A stretch of 64,000 nucleotides of DNA from Acanthopleuribacter pedis (GCF_017377855.1 NZ_JAFREP010000011.1:226141-290140), one strand, 5' to 3'; counted from the first letter of the stretch, positions 1 to 8,906 are shown. Translations and numbers: made by a program. Notes: a model not told the origin generated them from the sequence alone.

Positions 1-71
1 AAAAAGCCAAGGATCGCAAAGGTCACCACCAACACGCCAAACAAAAGCATCCATAAACTGCGATACGACAT
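1..71 (-). CDS. norB: Nitric oxide reductase large subunit, quinol type (5' end only)
   Basis: Only the first 23 codons are in the window; the gene runs off the left edge. The ATG is at 71 on the minus strand and reads MSYRSLWMLLFGV, followed by one hydrophobic segment (LVVTFAILG). This pattern, a short polar start with a LW motif leading straight into a membrane helix, matches the start of quinol-dependent nitric oxide reductases (NorB/NorZ, qNOR), which reduce two NO to N2O at the inner membrane. The strongest support is context: the divergent neighbour is a clear NorR, the NO-responsive activator that normally controls an NO-detoxifying enzyme. With so little protein visible, another membrane protein cannot be excluded. 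Confidence 0.65.
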   Translation of the reverse strand, partial: MSYRSLWMLLFGVLVVTFAILGF

Positions 72-129
72 AAGTGTCCCTCATTTCCCAAAAAAGTCGG
101 CGGGGCCGGCCCGCCGGGGAATGTAATAG

Positions 130-146
130 AACAAGCCGCGTGCCGG
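130..146 (-). promoter_or_regulatory. Sigma-54 (-24/-12) promoter candidate for norB
   Basis: Read on the minus strand this is CCGGCACGCGGCTTGTT. It fits the sigma-54 consensus YTGGCACGrNNNTTGCW at most positions: GGCACG and TTG are intact, with C for T at the first consensus T and T for C in the GC dinucleotide. It lies 59 bp upstream of the norB ATG, and NorR-type activators work only with sigma-54 polymerase. Confidence 0.6.
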
Positions 147-189
147 CGATTTATATGCTTGTTTTAATAAGGTTATGCTTGTCTGTTGT

Positions 190-241
190 GTGATTGATAA
201 CAACGCTGTTGTTGATTTAACAACGCTGTTGTAAATTACAC
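190..241. promoter_or_regulatory. Tandem NorR enhancer sites in the norB-norR intergenic region
   Basis: Two perfect GT-N7-AC sites lie at 211-221 and 231-241, exactly 20 bp apart. A near match with an eight-base spacer (GT-N8-AC) lies at 190-201, in roughly the same phase. E. coli NorR binds three GT-N7-AC enhancers upstream of norVW, so number and motif fit. The same stretch can also be read as two 15-bp palindromes AACAACGCTGTTGTT (199-213, exact) and 219-233 (one end mismatch). The sites lie about 45-110 bp upstream of the -24/-12 element, a normal distance for an enhancer-binding protein, and abut the norR start, so autoregulation is likely. Confidence 0.65.
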
Positions 242-244
242 AAC

Positions 245-1762
245 ATGAAAACTTGGGACACCCTCCTCACCATCGCACTCGACTTAAACCGTTCCATGAC
301 CGCGGCCGACCGCTACCTGGCTTTGCTCGAGGCTGTCAGCCAGGTGATTCCCTACGATGCCGCCTGTTTGATGACCCTCCACGGGCGGCAGTTGAAACCA
401 CGGGCCGGGATCGGCCTCGAGGCGCGGGCGCTGACCCGCACCTACGCCCTGGGCGATCACCCCCGGCTCGCGATTGTGGCCCAGGCCGAGGAACCCGTTT
501 TGTTCGCCGCCGACAGCCCACTGCCCGATCCCTTCGACCAACTTATCGAGCCCTCAACAGGCACCACCCACGTCCACAGTTGTTTGGGCTGCCCGCTGTT
601 CTTCGATCAACAACTGATTGGGGTCCTCACTGCCGACGCGCTGCAACCGGGCAAGTTCGACCACCTCAACCAACAGGTACTCACCTTGTTCGGTGCCCTC
701 GCCGGCTCCGTGCTGCACACGGCAAAACTGATGGAGCAGCTCGAAACCAAAAACCGCCATCAAACCAACCTGGCCAGAGAACTGGCCCGCACCGCGCAAA
801 CCCGGTCCGGCGGGAACTTGATCGGTGACAGCCCGGTGATGCAACGGCTGCGCGCCGAAATCGCCTACGTGGCGCCGACCCAACTGGCGGTTCTGATCAC
901 CGGCGAAACCGGTGTCGGCAAAGAACTGGTGGCGCGCCAAGTGCATCAATTGTCGCGTCGCGGCGGGGACCCAATGGTTTACGTCAACTGTGCCACCCTG
1001 CCCGAGAGCCTGGCCGAATCCGAACTGTTCGGGCATCAACGCGGCGCCTTCACCGGGGCCGAGGCGGACCGCATGGGTAAGTTCGAGCTGGCCGACGGCG
1101 GCACCTTGTTCCTCGACGAAATCGGGGAACTCCCACCCGCGTTGCAACCCAAACTCCTGCGCGCCCTGCAGGAAGGCGAAATCCAACGCATCGGCTCGGA
1201 GCAACTGAAACACGTCGACGTGCGGGTGATTGCCGCCACCAACCGCAACCTCAAAAACGAGGTGGCCCAGGGGCGCTTTCGGGAAGATTTGTTCCACCGC
1301 CTCAACGTGGTGCCGATCCATGTCCCGCCCCTGCGCGAGCGGCCGGCGGACATCGAATACCTGGTCCACCATTTCCTAGAAAAGGAGAAACGCCAACTCG
1401 GCGTCGCCGCGGTAACCCTCGACCCACAATCCTTGGCCGCGCTGTCCCAAGGCGCGTGGCCGGGCAACGTGCGCGAGTTGCGCAACACCTTGGTGCGCGG
1501 TTTGTTGTACGCGGCGCGCGACAACCCGGACCGGCCGGTGTTGCATCCGCGCCACGTGCGTGGGTCGTTTTCGGGTGAGGGCACACCCGGTCCGATGCCG
1601 GCGCCGGCCTTGCCGTTACGCGAGGCCACCGAGGCCTTCCAGCGAAGAACCATCGAGGAGGCGGTGGCGGCCAACGGCGGCAACTGGACCCGCGCGGCCA
1701 CCCAACTGGGCATGCACCGCTCCAACCTCCACAACCTCGCCAAACGTTTGGGTTTGAAGTAG
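245..1762 (+). CDS. norR: NO-responsive sigma-54-dependent activator NorR
   Basis: The 505-aa protein has the three-part NorR architecture and nearly the length of E. coli NorR (504 aa). An N-terminal GAF domain spans about 1-165, the AAA+ sigma-54 domain about 190-420 (Walker A GETGVGKE near 220, GAFTGA loop at 267-272, GTLFLDEIGEL), and a Fis-type helix-turn-helix ends in LAKRLGLK. The residues that coordinate the non-haem iron sensing NO in E. coli NorR appear conserved: R74, D95, D98, C113 and D131. The ATG at 245 fits the start of homologues, but no Shine-Dalgarno sequence precedes it, so translation may be weak. It is divergent from the presumed NO reductase gene and separated from it by NorR-type sites, so it should activate that gene when NO is present. 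Confidence 0.95.
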   Translation: MKTWDTLLTIALDLNRSMTAADRYLALLEAVSQVIPYDAACLMTLHGRQLKPRAGIGLEARALTRTYALGDHPRLAIVAQAEEPVLFAADSPLPDPFDQLIEPSTGTTHVHSCLGCPLFFDQQLIGVLTADALQPGKFDHLNQQVLTLFGALAGSVLHTAKLMEQLETKNRHQTNLARELARTAQTRSGGNLIGDSPVMQRLRAEIAYVAPTQLAVLITGETGVGKELVARQVHQLSRRGGDPMVYVNCATLPESLAESELFGHQRGAFTGAEADRMGKFELADGGTLFLDEIGELPPALQPKLLRALQEGEIQRIGSEQLKHVDVRVIAATNRNLKNEVAQGRFREDLFHRLNVVPIHVPPLRERPADIEYLVHHFLEKEKRQLGVAAVTLDPQSLAALSQGAWPGNVRELRNTLVRGLLYAARDNPDRPVLHPRHVRGSFSGEGTPGPMPAPALPLREATEAFQRRTIEEAVAANGGNWTRAATQLGMHRSNLHNLAKRLGLK

Positions 1763-2217
1763 ATCGTTGCTCTGTAAAATCCGGCTCTAGAAGGGGGGAG
1801 GCCGCCAAAACAACGTGGGATCGGCTTTGGGGACTGGTTGGAAAAGGTGGCCATAAAGCCCCAGGAAGCAAAAACGGCGTCCCTATAGTCGCCGGATCAG
1901 TTGGATGGGTCCCAGGGCGAGCGTGGTTGCGGCCTTTTAGGATGGGGATGAAACGGCTATTCAGCTATTGGACCCATGGGTTCGTGCGCACTTTTCGTCC
2001 GGCCGGTTTTATCTCATCAAGGGCAGTTGTTTTAACGGCGGTTTGGCATGAGTGGTTGAGGCAGAAACGCGCCATGCTTTTTTGATGGATCCTTCAAACG
2101 ACGCAAGCGATGTTTTTTGACCGTTGGGACCTGGTTTTGATCCGAATGGACGCCGCGTGTTCCTTGCGCTATCACGATCCAGAATCCATTCGGCCTTATT
2201 CAAAGGATGTGCAGACG
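1763..2217. other. Non-coding gap after norR
   Basis: About 455 bp between norR and the terminator of the convergent gene. No reading frame here has a ribosome binding site or recognisable protein, and no RNA gene or clear norR terminator was seen. Confidence 0.5.
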
Positions 2218-2263
2218 AAAAAAAGCCCGCATTGCTTGCCTCGGAGAACACAAGCAATGCGGG
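2218..2263 (-). terminator. Intrinsic terminator of the NHL-protein operon
   Basis: A perfect 13-bp stem (CCCGCATTGCTTG at 2226-2238 pairing with 2251-2263) encloses a 12-nt loop. On the minus strand it is followed within one base by a run of seven T (complement of 2218-2224). It lies just after the stop codon of the minus-strand gene ending at 2276. Confidence 0.9.
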
Positions 2264-2275
2264 TTGGATGACGCA

Positions 2276-3796
2276 CTAATCCAAGTGGACGCGGCGCACG
2301 ATGGGGTCGCCGGCGCTGTCGCGGTAGCTTGTGACGAATACGTCCTTGCCGTCTGCCGAGACCGCCAAACCCCAGGTGCTGGTGAAACGTGCTTCGAGCA
2401 ACGGGCCGTCTGTTTCGCCCGCGGCACCGCTGCCCGCGATCACGGTCCAATCGCCGCTTTCTTTGTTGACGCGGTACAACACGTTGTTGGTGTGGGCGCT
2501 GACAATCAGGTCGTCGCCGACCACCCGTACGTAACCGAGCAAGGTGTTCGGAATCGTGACCAGGGTTTCTTGTTGGCCGTTGGCGTCGATTTTGAGGATC
2601 GCGCCGTTGCGGAAATTGGTGTTGTACAAGGTGCCCGCGTCATCAAACGCCAAACCGATGGGCGCTTGAATCGAGCCGCCTTCCGCGAAGGTGGTCACGG
2701 TGCCGTCCGGGGTGACCCGTTCGATTTTCCGGCCCGAGCCGCCGCGACCGAAGTGGGTGACGTAGGTGTTGCCGTCGGGACCGACCGCCACGCCGTTGGG
2801 GGTTTGCGTTAGGGTTGCGAAACGGGTGGCCGTCCCGTCAGGTGCAACGCGAACCAGAGAACCTGCTATTTCGGCCACCATCATGTTGCCTTCACGATCA
2901 AAAGCCATGTCGATGGGACCGCGTAACCCGGTGGCGTAGGTTTCCACGGCGCCCTCGCGGCTGATGCGGAACACCCGCTGACCCGACCAGCCCTCGGCCG
3001 CGTAAAGGAAGCCGTCGGGTCCCATGGTGACACCGTCGCGGGTAATGGCGGTGTCGAGGGTGAGGGTGGTGACACCGGCCGGCGTGGGATCGACCGGCGT
3101 GGCCGGGGCCTCGGCGACCACCAGCGCTTCGCTGATGGAGGGTTCGAGCAGTTCGTTAAAGGCGAAACTGGTGCCCGCCAGGGGTTGGTCCGCGCTGACG
3201 TGCAGGTAGATCGGCCCGCTGAAGTCGGGGAACAAATCGTGGGCCACGGCCGCGTAAGGTTCGCCTGGCGCAAGGGTTTGCGCCCGTTGGCCGAGCACCG
3301 TGCTGTCTTGGTAGGCGGTCATCACCAGGTTGGCTTCCGTTTCTCCCAGGTTCACCACCACCGGTGCCGAAATTTGTGCGGAGGGATCGGGTAGGAACGG
3401 GAAAACCAGGTTTTGGCCCGCCGCGTCTTGTCGTTGCAGGTTGCCTTGGGCGGGGGAGGAGCCCGAGGCACTTTGGGTACCGATCACCATGTAGGAACCG
3501 AGCAGGCGGTTGCTTTCGCTGCTTAGGTACAGCGCGAAGCCCGCGCCCTCCCCGAGTTCGGGGAACAGGCTGTCGATGGGGGCGACGTGCTGGGCCAGGG
3601 GATCGAGGCTGAGTTGGGCTTCAAATTGTTCGCCGCCGTTGCGTTTGGCGGCAAGGTGGACCACGACCGTTTGCGCGCTGGGGTTGGTCAGGAACAGGGT
3701 GCTGTTGAATTGGCTGTTGTGGGTGACCCAGGGTACCACCCAGTCACCAGCGAATGCCATGCCACAGCATAAAATACTCAATAAACTTAACTTCAT
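2276..3796 (-). CDS. Secreted NHL/SMP-30-type beta-propeller protein
   Basis: 506 aa from ATG 3796, chosen because GAGGAG lies about 8 bases upstream and the protein then begins with a signal peptide (MKLSLLSILCCGMAFA, cleavage near 16). Residues about 17-240 form a beta-rich domain beginning GDWVVPWVTHNSQFNSTLFL, of a kind seen in secreted acidobacterial proteins. Residues about 255-506 contain repeated strands of the form GVTMGPDGFLYAAE, PIDMAFDREGNMMVAE, GVAVGPDGNTYVTHF and GLAFDDAGTLYNTNF. This is typical of NHL or SMP-30/gluconolactonase-like propellers. No catalytic metal site could be assigned, so a binding role is as likely as an enzymatic one. The start overlaps the stop of the upstream gene as ATGA, so the two are translationally coupled, and a strong terminator follows. 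Confidence 0.8.
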   Translation of the reverse strand: MKLSLLSILCCGMAFAGDWVVPWVTHNSQFNSTLFLTNPSAQTVVVHLAAKRNGGEQFEAQLSLDPLAQHVAPIDSLFPELGEGAGFALYLSSESNRLLGSYMVIGTQSASGSSPAQGNLQRQDAAGQNLVFPFLPDPSAQISAPVVVNLGETEANLVMTAYQDSTVLGQRAQTLAPGEPYAAVAHDLFPDFSGPIYLHVSADQPLAGTSFAFNELLEPSISEALVVAEAPATPVDPTPAGVTTLTLDTAITRDGVTMGPDGFLYAAEGWSGQRVFRISREGAVETYATGLRGPIDMAFDREGNMMVAEIAGSLVRVAPDGTATRFATLTQTPNGVAVGPDGNTYVTHFGRGGSGRKIERVTPDGTVTTFAEGGSIQAPIGLAFDDAGTLYNTNFRNGAILKIDANGQQETLVTIPNTLLGYVRVVGDDLIVSAHTNNVLYRVNKESGDWTVIAGSGAAGETDGPLLEARFTSTWGLAVSADGKDVFVTSYRDSAGDPIVRRVHLD

Positions 3797-4314
3797 TTCG
3801 GTGTCTCCTCGATGCGCGTATAGGTGATCTCGCCGATTAATAAGTCGCGGTCGAGGCCCTCGTAACGGCGGATCATCTGCCATTTGAATTGGTTTTTCGT
3901 GATGTGGTGAAAGCGGATGTGGCTCCGGTAGCTGCCATGTTTGTCTTTACCGTCGCTATAACCGGAAAACCCGTCCCCCTCCGCGCTAAGAAAGAAGTCG
4001 TCGCTCAACTTTTGGGTGCCGCCGTCAAACCAACGGCAAATCCAGCGTTGTTTGGCGGCATCGTAAATACGGTAGGCCGAGCCGAAGTAGGTCTCGCGGC
4101 CGGCGACCGGTTTAAAGTTGTCGTCCTGAATGCCATGTCCGTGGAGGATCTTGAAAACCTTGACGCGGTTGGTAAAGGCGTCGTAGCGCATGTCCTCTTG
4201 GAGCCAGCGCTGTTCCGCGTGCCATGCGCCCAAAAAGAAATCGAAGCCGTTTGGCCCCGCGAAGGGTTGTTGCGCCGGCTGCATCAACGTCAGCATCAGG
4301 TAAAGCCACTGCAT
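3793..4314 (-). CDS. Exported DUF1579-like protein
   Basis: 173 aa, started at ATG 4314 with GAGGTG about 7 bases upstream. The first 15 or so residues are hydrophobic (MQWLYLMLTLMQPAQQ) and may be a short signal peptide. The mature part begins FDFFLGAWHAEQRW, resembling the start of DUF1579-like lipocalin-fold proteins (F-x-F-L-x-G-x-W). It continues with alternating beta segments rich in aromatic residues (RQRWICRWFDGG-like, HIRFHHITKNQFKWQM). The function of this family is unknown. It is the first gene of a two-gene minus-strand operon with the NHL protein, which suggests that both act outside the cytoplasm in one process. Confidence 0.65.
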   Translation of the reverse strand: MQWLYLMLTLMQPAQQPFAGPNGFDFFLGAWHAEQRWLQEDMRYDAFTNRVKVFKILHGHGIQDDNFKPVAGRETYFGSAYRIYDAAKQRWICRWFDGGTQKLSDDFFLSAEGDGFSGYSDGKDKHGSYRSHIRFHHITKNQFKWQMIRRYEGLDRDLLIGEITYTRIEETPK

Positions 4315-4552
4315 GGTGTCACCTCATCGTGAAATGGTTCGCCGTGCCTTCCTTTGGTCCGGCAGGTGCGGTTCCGGCAGAATCCCTTGTGGGCCATTGG
4401 GGCGGGCGACGTCGCTTACTTTAAAAAATTACCCGACGCCAAGTCCTTAAGAGCCTTTTAACACCTTGTTAAAAATGTAAAATCCCCCGCGGGTGCCGCC
4501 AAAGCAGGGCCCACTCCCTTACAATGAAACCTCTCAAAAGGGAGGGGCAAGC

Positions 4553-6124
4553 ATGCTGAAATGGTGGTGGGCCGCCGGGCCGGCCGCGATTTTGTTCGTG
4601 GTAGCGGGGTTACAAATTTATTGGTTGCAGCAACTTCACCTGACTAAGGCACAGGAGCGCGCCAACCAATTACAAAAGGCCACCTTCTTGTTTGCGGCCG
4701 AGATTGACCACCGCCTGTCGCTGGTTGAGGCTTCCTTCAAAGCGGCGGGCTCCCATCCGCAACGCCTTCGCGAAGCGTGGCGCGGCTTGAAGCACCCGGC
4801 CTTGGTTGAAACGATTTGGCTGATTGACCCGGACACCCGCGATTCAGCCATCCAATTGGCACCGGCAACGACGGCGCGCCGTCCCTTGGATGGCCGACTC
4901 AAAGCATGGGTTTACGGCAGGGGTCCGTTAACGGGGTTGCCGCCCTTGTTGCTGCACGACGGTGACGCGGCGTCTACCTTGGTGGCGGTGGTTTGGAACC
5001 AAGCCCATTTCGACCAAAGGTTTTTGCCGTGGTGTTACGCGCTGGCCCTGCCCAATCACGCCGTCTTTGACACCCAGGTACGAAACGCCGCGTGTGGTGA
5101 ATCCGTGGCCGGCGCCGCTGATTTGGTTGCCGACGGGAGCACCCATTTTTATCCACCGGCCCGCGTCGCGTCCCCGTTTCGAAGCGAAACGGGGGTCGAC
5201 TGGCGCAACCCTTTTTTTACACCCGAAACAGGCGCGTTTCATTTTTCCAGCCAGGGGGTTTTGCGCTTGGAAACCGGGCTCGCCGCCGGACCCATGGGTG
5301 CCCTCGCGTGGGAAGATCGCCTGCGCGACGGCTTGCCGGCCTTGCTCAGTTTCTTGTTTCTGCTGCTGGCTTTTGCGGCTTTTTACACCTACCTGCGCCG
5401 CGCCAAGGCTTTGGCGGAACAGCAGGCGGCGATGATGGCCGCCTTCAGCCACGAGTTGCGAACGCCGTTGGCCACCATCGGGATGGCGGGCGAAAATCTG
5501 GCTGATGCGACGGTCAAAGACCCGGACAAGGTGGTCGCCTACGGTCGGCTGATTAAACAAGAAAGCGCGCGCTTGGGAACCATGGTGATGCAGGTGTTGC
5601 AGTACAGCAAATTGTTTGGCGAAGGCCTACCACCCGCCAACGCCCGCGCCGATGTGGCCGCGAGTTTGACGCAGGTGGAACAAGAATTGGCCTTGTTGCT
5701 GGAGGGCAAACGCTGCAAACTGCGCATCGAATGCGCGGACACCCCGGCCGCGGTCGCGATTGAACCGGAGGCACTGCACACCATTTTGCGGAACCTGATC
5801 AGCAACGCGATCAAATTTGGCCCCAGCGGGCGCACCGTGGAAATCGCCGTGGCGCCCGCGCGGGAACAACAGCGCGCCGGCCTGCAAATCAACGTGACCG
5901 ACCATGGTTTCGGGATTCCCAAACGCGAACGCCGCCGCATCTACGAACAGTTCTACCGCGGCGACCGGGCGCGCAAAGACCAAATTCAGGGCACCGGACT
6001 GGGTCTGAGTTTGGTCCGTAAGCTGGTGGAAAACGCGCGCGGCCGCATCAACCACCAAAGCAACGAACAGCGCGGCACCACCTTCTCGGTTTGGCTGCCG
6101 CGACCGGGAGCGCCGAACCCATGA
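4553..6124 (+). CDS. Membrane sensor histidine kinase (OmpR-type system)
   Basis: 523 aa from ATG 4553, preferred over an in-frame GTG at 4493 because GGGAGG lies just upstream and a membrane helix starts at once. One helix spans about residues 5-24 and a second lies near 262-282 (LLSFLFLLLAFAAFYTYL); the roughly 235 residues between them form a periplasmic sensor without recognised family. No clear HAMP domain is visible. The kinase core has the H-box FSHELRTPL (phosphorylated His300), N-box LRNLISNAIKFG, and G-boxes DHGFGIPKRER and GTGLGLSLV. The stop overlaps the start of the response regulator gene as ATGA, so the pair is one operon. The signal sensed is not evident. Confidence 0.92.
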   Translation: MLKWWWAAGPAAILFVVAGLQIYWLQQLHLTKAQERANQLQKATFLFAAEIDHRLSLVEASFKAAGSHPQRLREAWRGLKHPALVETIWLIDPDTRDSAIQLAPATTARRPLDGRLKAWVYGRGPLTGLPPLLLHDGDAASTLVAVVWNQAHFDQRFLPWCYALALPNHAVFDTQVRNAACGESVAGAADLVADGSTHFYPPARVASPFRSETGVDWRNPFFTPETGAFHFSSQGVLRLETGLAAGPMGALAWEDRLRDGLPALLSFLFLLLAFAAFYTYLRRAKALAEQQAAMMAAFSHELRTPLATIGMAGENLADATVKDPDKVVAYGRLIKQESARLGTMVMQVLQYSKLFGEGLPPANARADVAASLTQVEQELALLLEGKRCKLRIECADTPAAVAIEPEALHTILRNLISNAIKFGPSGRTVEIAVAPAREQQRAGLQINVTDHGFGIPKRERRRIYEQFYRGDRARKDQIQGTGLGLSLVRKLVENARGRINHQSNEQRGTTFSVWLPRPGAPNP

Positions 6125-6819
6125 AACAGCACATCCTGTTAATCGAAGACGAACCCGGCCTGGCCTTAACCTTGAGCGACCGACTCGAGGCCGAGGGCTA
6201 CCAGGTCACCCATCTGGCGGACGGGGTTCGCGGCGAAGCGGCGGCCCGTGACGCGGGTCCCTTCGACCTGATCCTGCTCGACCTGATGCTACCGGGCAAA
6301 AGTGGGTTCGAGGTTTGCCGCGACCTGCGCGCCGCCGGCACGGACACGCCGATTCTGATGTTAACCGCGCGCGATCAGCTCACCGACAAGGTGGTCGGCC
6401 TCAAGCTCGGGGCCGACGATTACCTCACCAAACCCTTCGAAACAGCCGAACTTTTGGCCAGAATGGAAGCACTTACCCGGCGTCACCAACGCGGCGCGCC
6501 AGGCACGGCGGCGGTACCCAAGCGGGACCGGTTCGGGGACGTGGAGGTCGACCGGCGCGAGGTGGTCATTCGCAAAGCGGGCGAGGTGGTCCTCTTAAGC
6601 GCGCGCCTGTACCAACTGTTGCTGTACTTTATCGATCATCCGAAGGAACTGCTCACGCGCGAGCACCTGCTGGACGCGGTCTGGGGTTTCGACGCCGAGG
6701 TGGCCACCCGCACGGTCGACGTCCATCTATCCTGGCTGCGCCAAAAACTGGAAACGGATCCACGCCGCCCGCGCCACTTCATCACGGTCTACGGCATCGG
6801 CTACAAATTCATTCCTTAA
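6121..6819 (+). CDS. OmpR/PhoB-family response regulator
   Basis: 232 aa from ATG 6121, which overlaps the kinase stop. The receiver domain (about 1-120) carries the acidic pair E9/D10, phosphoacceptor D54 in LILLDLMLPG, the conserved threonine in LMLTARD and the lysine in DDYLTKPFE. The C-terminal winged helix (about 135-232) reads LLSARLYQLLLYF, LLTREHLLDAVWG, TRTVDVHLSWLRQKL and ends ITVYGIGYKFIP, as in DNA-binding regulators of this family. It is the partner of the adjacent kinase. No target gene is obvious; the coding strand then falls silent for over 400 bp. Confidence 0.95.
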   Translation: MKQHILLIEDEPGLALTLSDRLEAEGYQVTHLADGVRGEAAARDAGPFDLILLDLMLPGKSGFEVCRDLRAAGTDTPILMLTARDQLTDKVVGLKLGADDYLTKPFETAELLARMEALTRRHQRGAPGTAAVPKRDRFGDVEVDRREVVIRKAGEVVLLSARLYQLLLYFIDHPKELLTREHLLDAVWGFDAEVATRTVDVHLSWLRQKLETDPRRPRHFITVYGIGYKFIP

Positions 6820-7251
6820 GCCTGTTCTTTCCAGCCCGTAGCTTTTAAACCTAAGAAGCGCTGACGCGGTGATTATGGCTAAGCCTCTGGGCTCCAATGG
6901 CCTGTGAAAAAGCCCAGGACTAACGGGTGCGCGTCGTGCGCGACCCCGGTCCGCCCTTTCAAGCCATTTCGCTCCAGATCTTTAACCAAAATTCCTCGCG
7001 CTTATCGCGCCTCTTAGGTATAAGGTCATGAAAAATTAAGCCTTGTGAAGTGTTTTGAAGTTGACTTTTGTTATGAATTGCTTGCTGCCTTTTTTTGAAT
7101 GTTGATGATGTGTTGACTCAGGAGGTTTTTTATAGGTTTTAATTGAAATTACTAAGTCAAGAAAGCAGGATGGGGAGTGTTAAATTGGGTGGACGATCTG
7201 GAAAAAGATGTTTAGTGTGTAGCGTGAGTTTTTTATTTAGTGAGGTGAATA
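6820..7251. other. Non-coding gap at the edge of an AT-rich segment
   Basis: No gene is supported here. Base composition changes visibly near 7,010 from GC-rich to AT-rich, and the AT-rich character continues to about 9,100. The right half presumably holds the promoter of the small gene at 7252, but no convincing -35/-10 pair could be assigned. Confidence 0.5.
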
Positions 7252-7482
7252 GTGATTTTGATGAAGAAGATTTTAATGCTGAGCCTTGTTTCTATGGTTT
7301 TCTTTCCTGTTGAGGCTCAAACTACTCGAGAAGAGTTGGATCCACAAGATAATCCCGGTGTTGGTAATACAGGAGGGATTGGTTCAGGGCAAGCTGGTTG
7401 GAGAATGATTAATAATTATGATCCCCAACGTGCTCGGATCACGACAAGCTGTATCGCTGGGTCAAGACCTCATTGCCGCTAA
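7252..7482 (+). CDS. Small secreted protein, unrecognised
   Basis: 76 aa. The GTG at 7252 has GAGG six bases upstream; an ATG at 7261 would give the same protein three residues shorter. The N-terminus is a good signal peptide (MKKILMLSLVSMVFFPVEA) with likely cleavage before QTTREEL. The mature part of about 54 residues is polar, Gly- and Asn-rich in the middle (GVGNTGGIGSGQAGW) and carries two cysteines near the end that could form a disulfide. No family is recognised. It lies in AT-rich DNA unlike its neighbours, so recent acquisition is possible. Confidence 0.5.
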   Translation: MILMKKILMLSLVSMVFFPVEAQTTREELDPQDNPGVGNTGGIGSGQAGWRMINNYDPQRARITTSCIAGSRPHCR

Positions 7483-7642
7483 GAAAAAGAAGTAGGGAAG
7501 GTATTTTTGATTCTTTGAGCCTTGGATCGATCAGAGCTTAAATGGGTTTTATTCATAAATGCTTTATGTTGATTGTGTTTTGTGGTTGGAAGAGTTTTGG
7601 TGCTTTGAGCCTATTGTGAATTGAAACTTGATAGGTGAAACC

Positions 7643-7671
7643 GGGCTGAGTCCACATGGCTCAGTCCTTTT
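7643..7671 (+). terminator. Hairpin followed by a short T run
   Basis: GGGCTGAG (7643-7650) pairs with CTCAGTCC (7660-7667) through one G-U pair, with a 9-nt loop and TTTT after it. It lies about 160 bp after the small secreted-protein gene and 17 bp before the next ATG. It would end the first transcript, or act as a leader hairpin for the second gene. Confidence 0.45.
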
Positions 7672-7688
7672 GTTATAGGTGGAGCTGT

Positions 7689-8459
7689 ATGTTTTGGTTT
7701 TTTCTTGTGTTAGGAGAATGCGCTCATGTAGTACATAATACCAATCTTAGAGTTGGTGTCGGGTATGAATATCCGCGTTTTGAAGTATATAGTGTTGATG
7801 GTAGCTTTAAAAAAGCTATTGGGACGAAAGATGCGTCAAGAGATAAAGAGATTTCGAGCAAGGCGAATGCTTGGATTGTTGATGGAGAACTTTGGGTGCA
7901 AGATCTAGAGCGCGACAGAACTTTGAATATTGAAGTTTATGGCGAAGAATGGTCTTATTACCCGTCATATGTAATTGCCGGAAAAGGAAAAAGTCTCCTG
8001 TATAAGGGGCCGGAAGCGCTTTGGTATTTTGGCGACGACAAAAAGGCTGTGCGCATTCCTCGGGATGGTTATTCACAGGAAAACGATGATTACTTCCTTG
8101 GTGCTCATTACATCGTAGATGATTTTGCATTTTTGTATCACTATAGGTTTGGGCTGTATGTGGTCGATTTTCAGGATGAAGCCGTTTATCATCCTCTGAG
8201 TACGACGACAGATCAATTGGTTGTTTTGAAAAATGTACTTCCATACAGAGATGGATTTTTGGTTGTTTTAGCGCAGTTAAAACAAAGAGGTGGTCAGTTA
8301 GTACCGATGTATTTTGAAACAAAATTTGTGTCTAAATCAAAAAGTAAGCCAGTTTATCTTGATGTGGAGCTGGTTTCGTTTGAGGCAGGCGTTTACTACT
8401 TTGAAGATGAAGAGGCTGAGCTAAAGCCGTTGAAGCTGAATGCTATAAAAATCAATTGA
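7689..8459 (+). CDS. Hypothetical protein in AT-rich segment
   Basis: 256 aa from ATG 7689, chosen because AGGTGGAG lies four bases upstream; an ATG at 7656 would sit inside the preceding hairpin. The first residues (MFWFFLVLGECAHVV) are hydrophobic but lack basic residues, so export is uncertain. The rest is rich in aromatic and beta-forming residues arranged in short repeats of about 40 residues (EYPRFEVYSVDG, DGELWVQDLERDR, FGLYVVDFQDEAVYHPL). That could be a propeller-like fold of the TolB or 6-bladed type. No family is recognised. It converges with the next gene, leaving only about 21 bp between stops. Confidence 0.55.
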   Translation: MFWFFLVLGECAHVVHNTNLRVGVGYEYPRFEVYSVDGSFKKAIGTKDASRDKEISSKANAWIVDGELWVQDLERDRTLNIEVYGEEWSYYPSYVIAGKGKSLLYKGPEALWYFGDDKKAVRIPRDGYSQENDDYFLGAHYIVDDFAFLYHYRFGLYVVDFQDEAVYHPLSTTTDQLVVLKNVLPYRDGFLVVLAQLKQRGGQLVPMYFETKFVSKSKSKPVYLDVELVSFEAGVYYFEDEEAELKPLKLNAIKIN

Positions 8460-8480
8460 ACGGTTCGGAAGTTGAAGTGC

Positions 8481-8906
8481 TTACTTAAGCCACCTGTTCC
8501 ATTTCCTAATAAGTTTTCTTTGGTGCTTTTCTGAAAGAGGGGCGTCTCTTAGTTGCAAACCGAAATCAGCGAGGTTCTTGCCGTCGCTCGTGATTATTCG
8601 AAAGCCGATGAACTTAGTTTTGCCAAGATGTTCCTCCGTTCTTATGACGCATTGGTTAGACGAGTTCGTGTCAATTAGTAGTGATAAAACAGCTTTTGTT
8701 TCACTACTCCCATTCAATATTGTTCCAAAGGAAGCCGGCTTCCCTTCGCATAACTTAAACTGAAATGGGGCTTCAGGGGTAAAAGTACATGACATTATTA
8801 AAAAGTAAACTAACAAGATGCACCTCGGTATTTTTAATAATCTGAAGGCTAAATTGAGTGATACAAGAATGAAAGAATGCAAGAATCTGCCAGCCAATTG
8901 AAGCAT
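8481..8906 (-). CDS. Putative lipoprotein, hypothetical
   Basis: 141 aa from ATG 8906, with AAGGAG 12 bases upstream, a long but possible spacing. Residues about 25-40 read KIPRCILLVYFLIMSC, which looks like a signal sequence ending in a lipobox-like IMSC. If this is right, the true start lies closer to it than the ATG used here, but no better start codon is visible. The mature part is short and polar (EAPFQFKLCEGKPASFG, then TDGKNLADFGLQLRDAPL) with no recognised family. AT-rich composition matches the two genes before it. Confidence 0.4.
   Translation of the reverse strand: MLQLAGRFLHSFILVSLNLAFRLLKIPRCILLVYFLIMSCTFTPEAPFQFKLCEGKPASFGTILNGSSETKAVLSLLIDTNSSNQCVIRTEEHLGKTKFIGFRIITSDGKNLADFGLQLRDAPLSEKHQRKLIRKWNRWLK

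Noticed and set aside
1036..1854. 272-codon minus-strand frame over norR
   Set aside because: Antisense shadow of a clear NorR gene.
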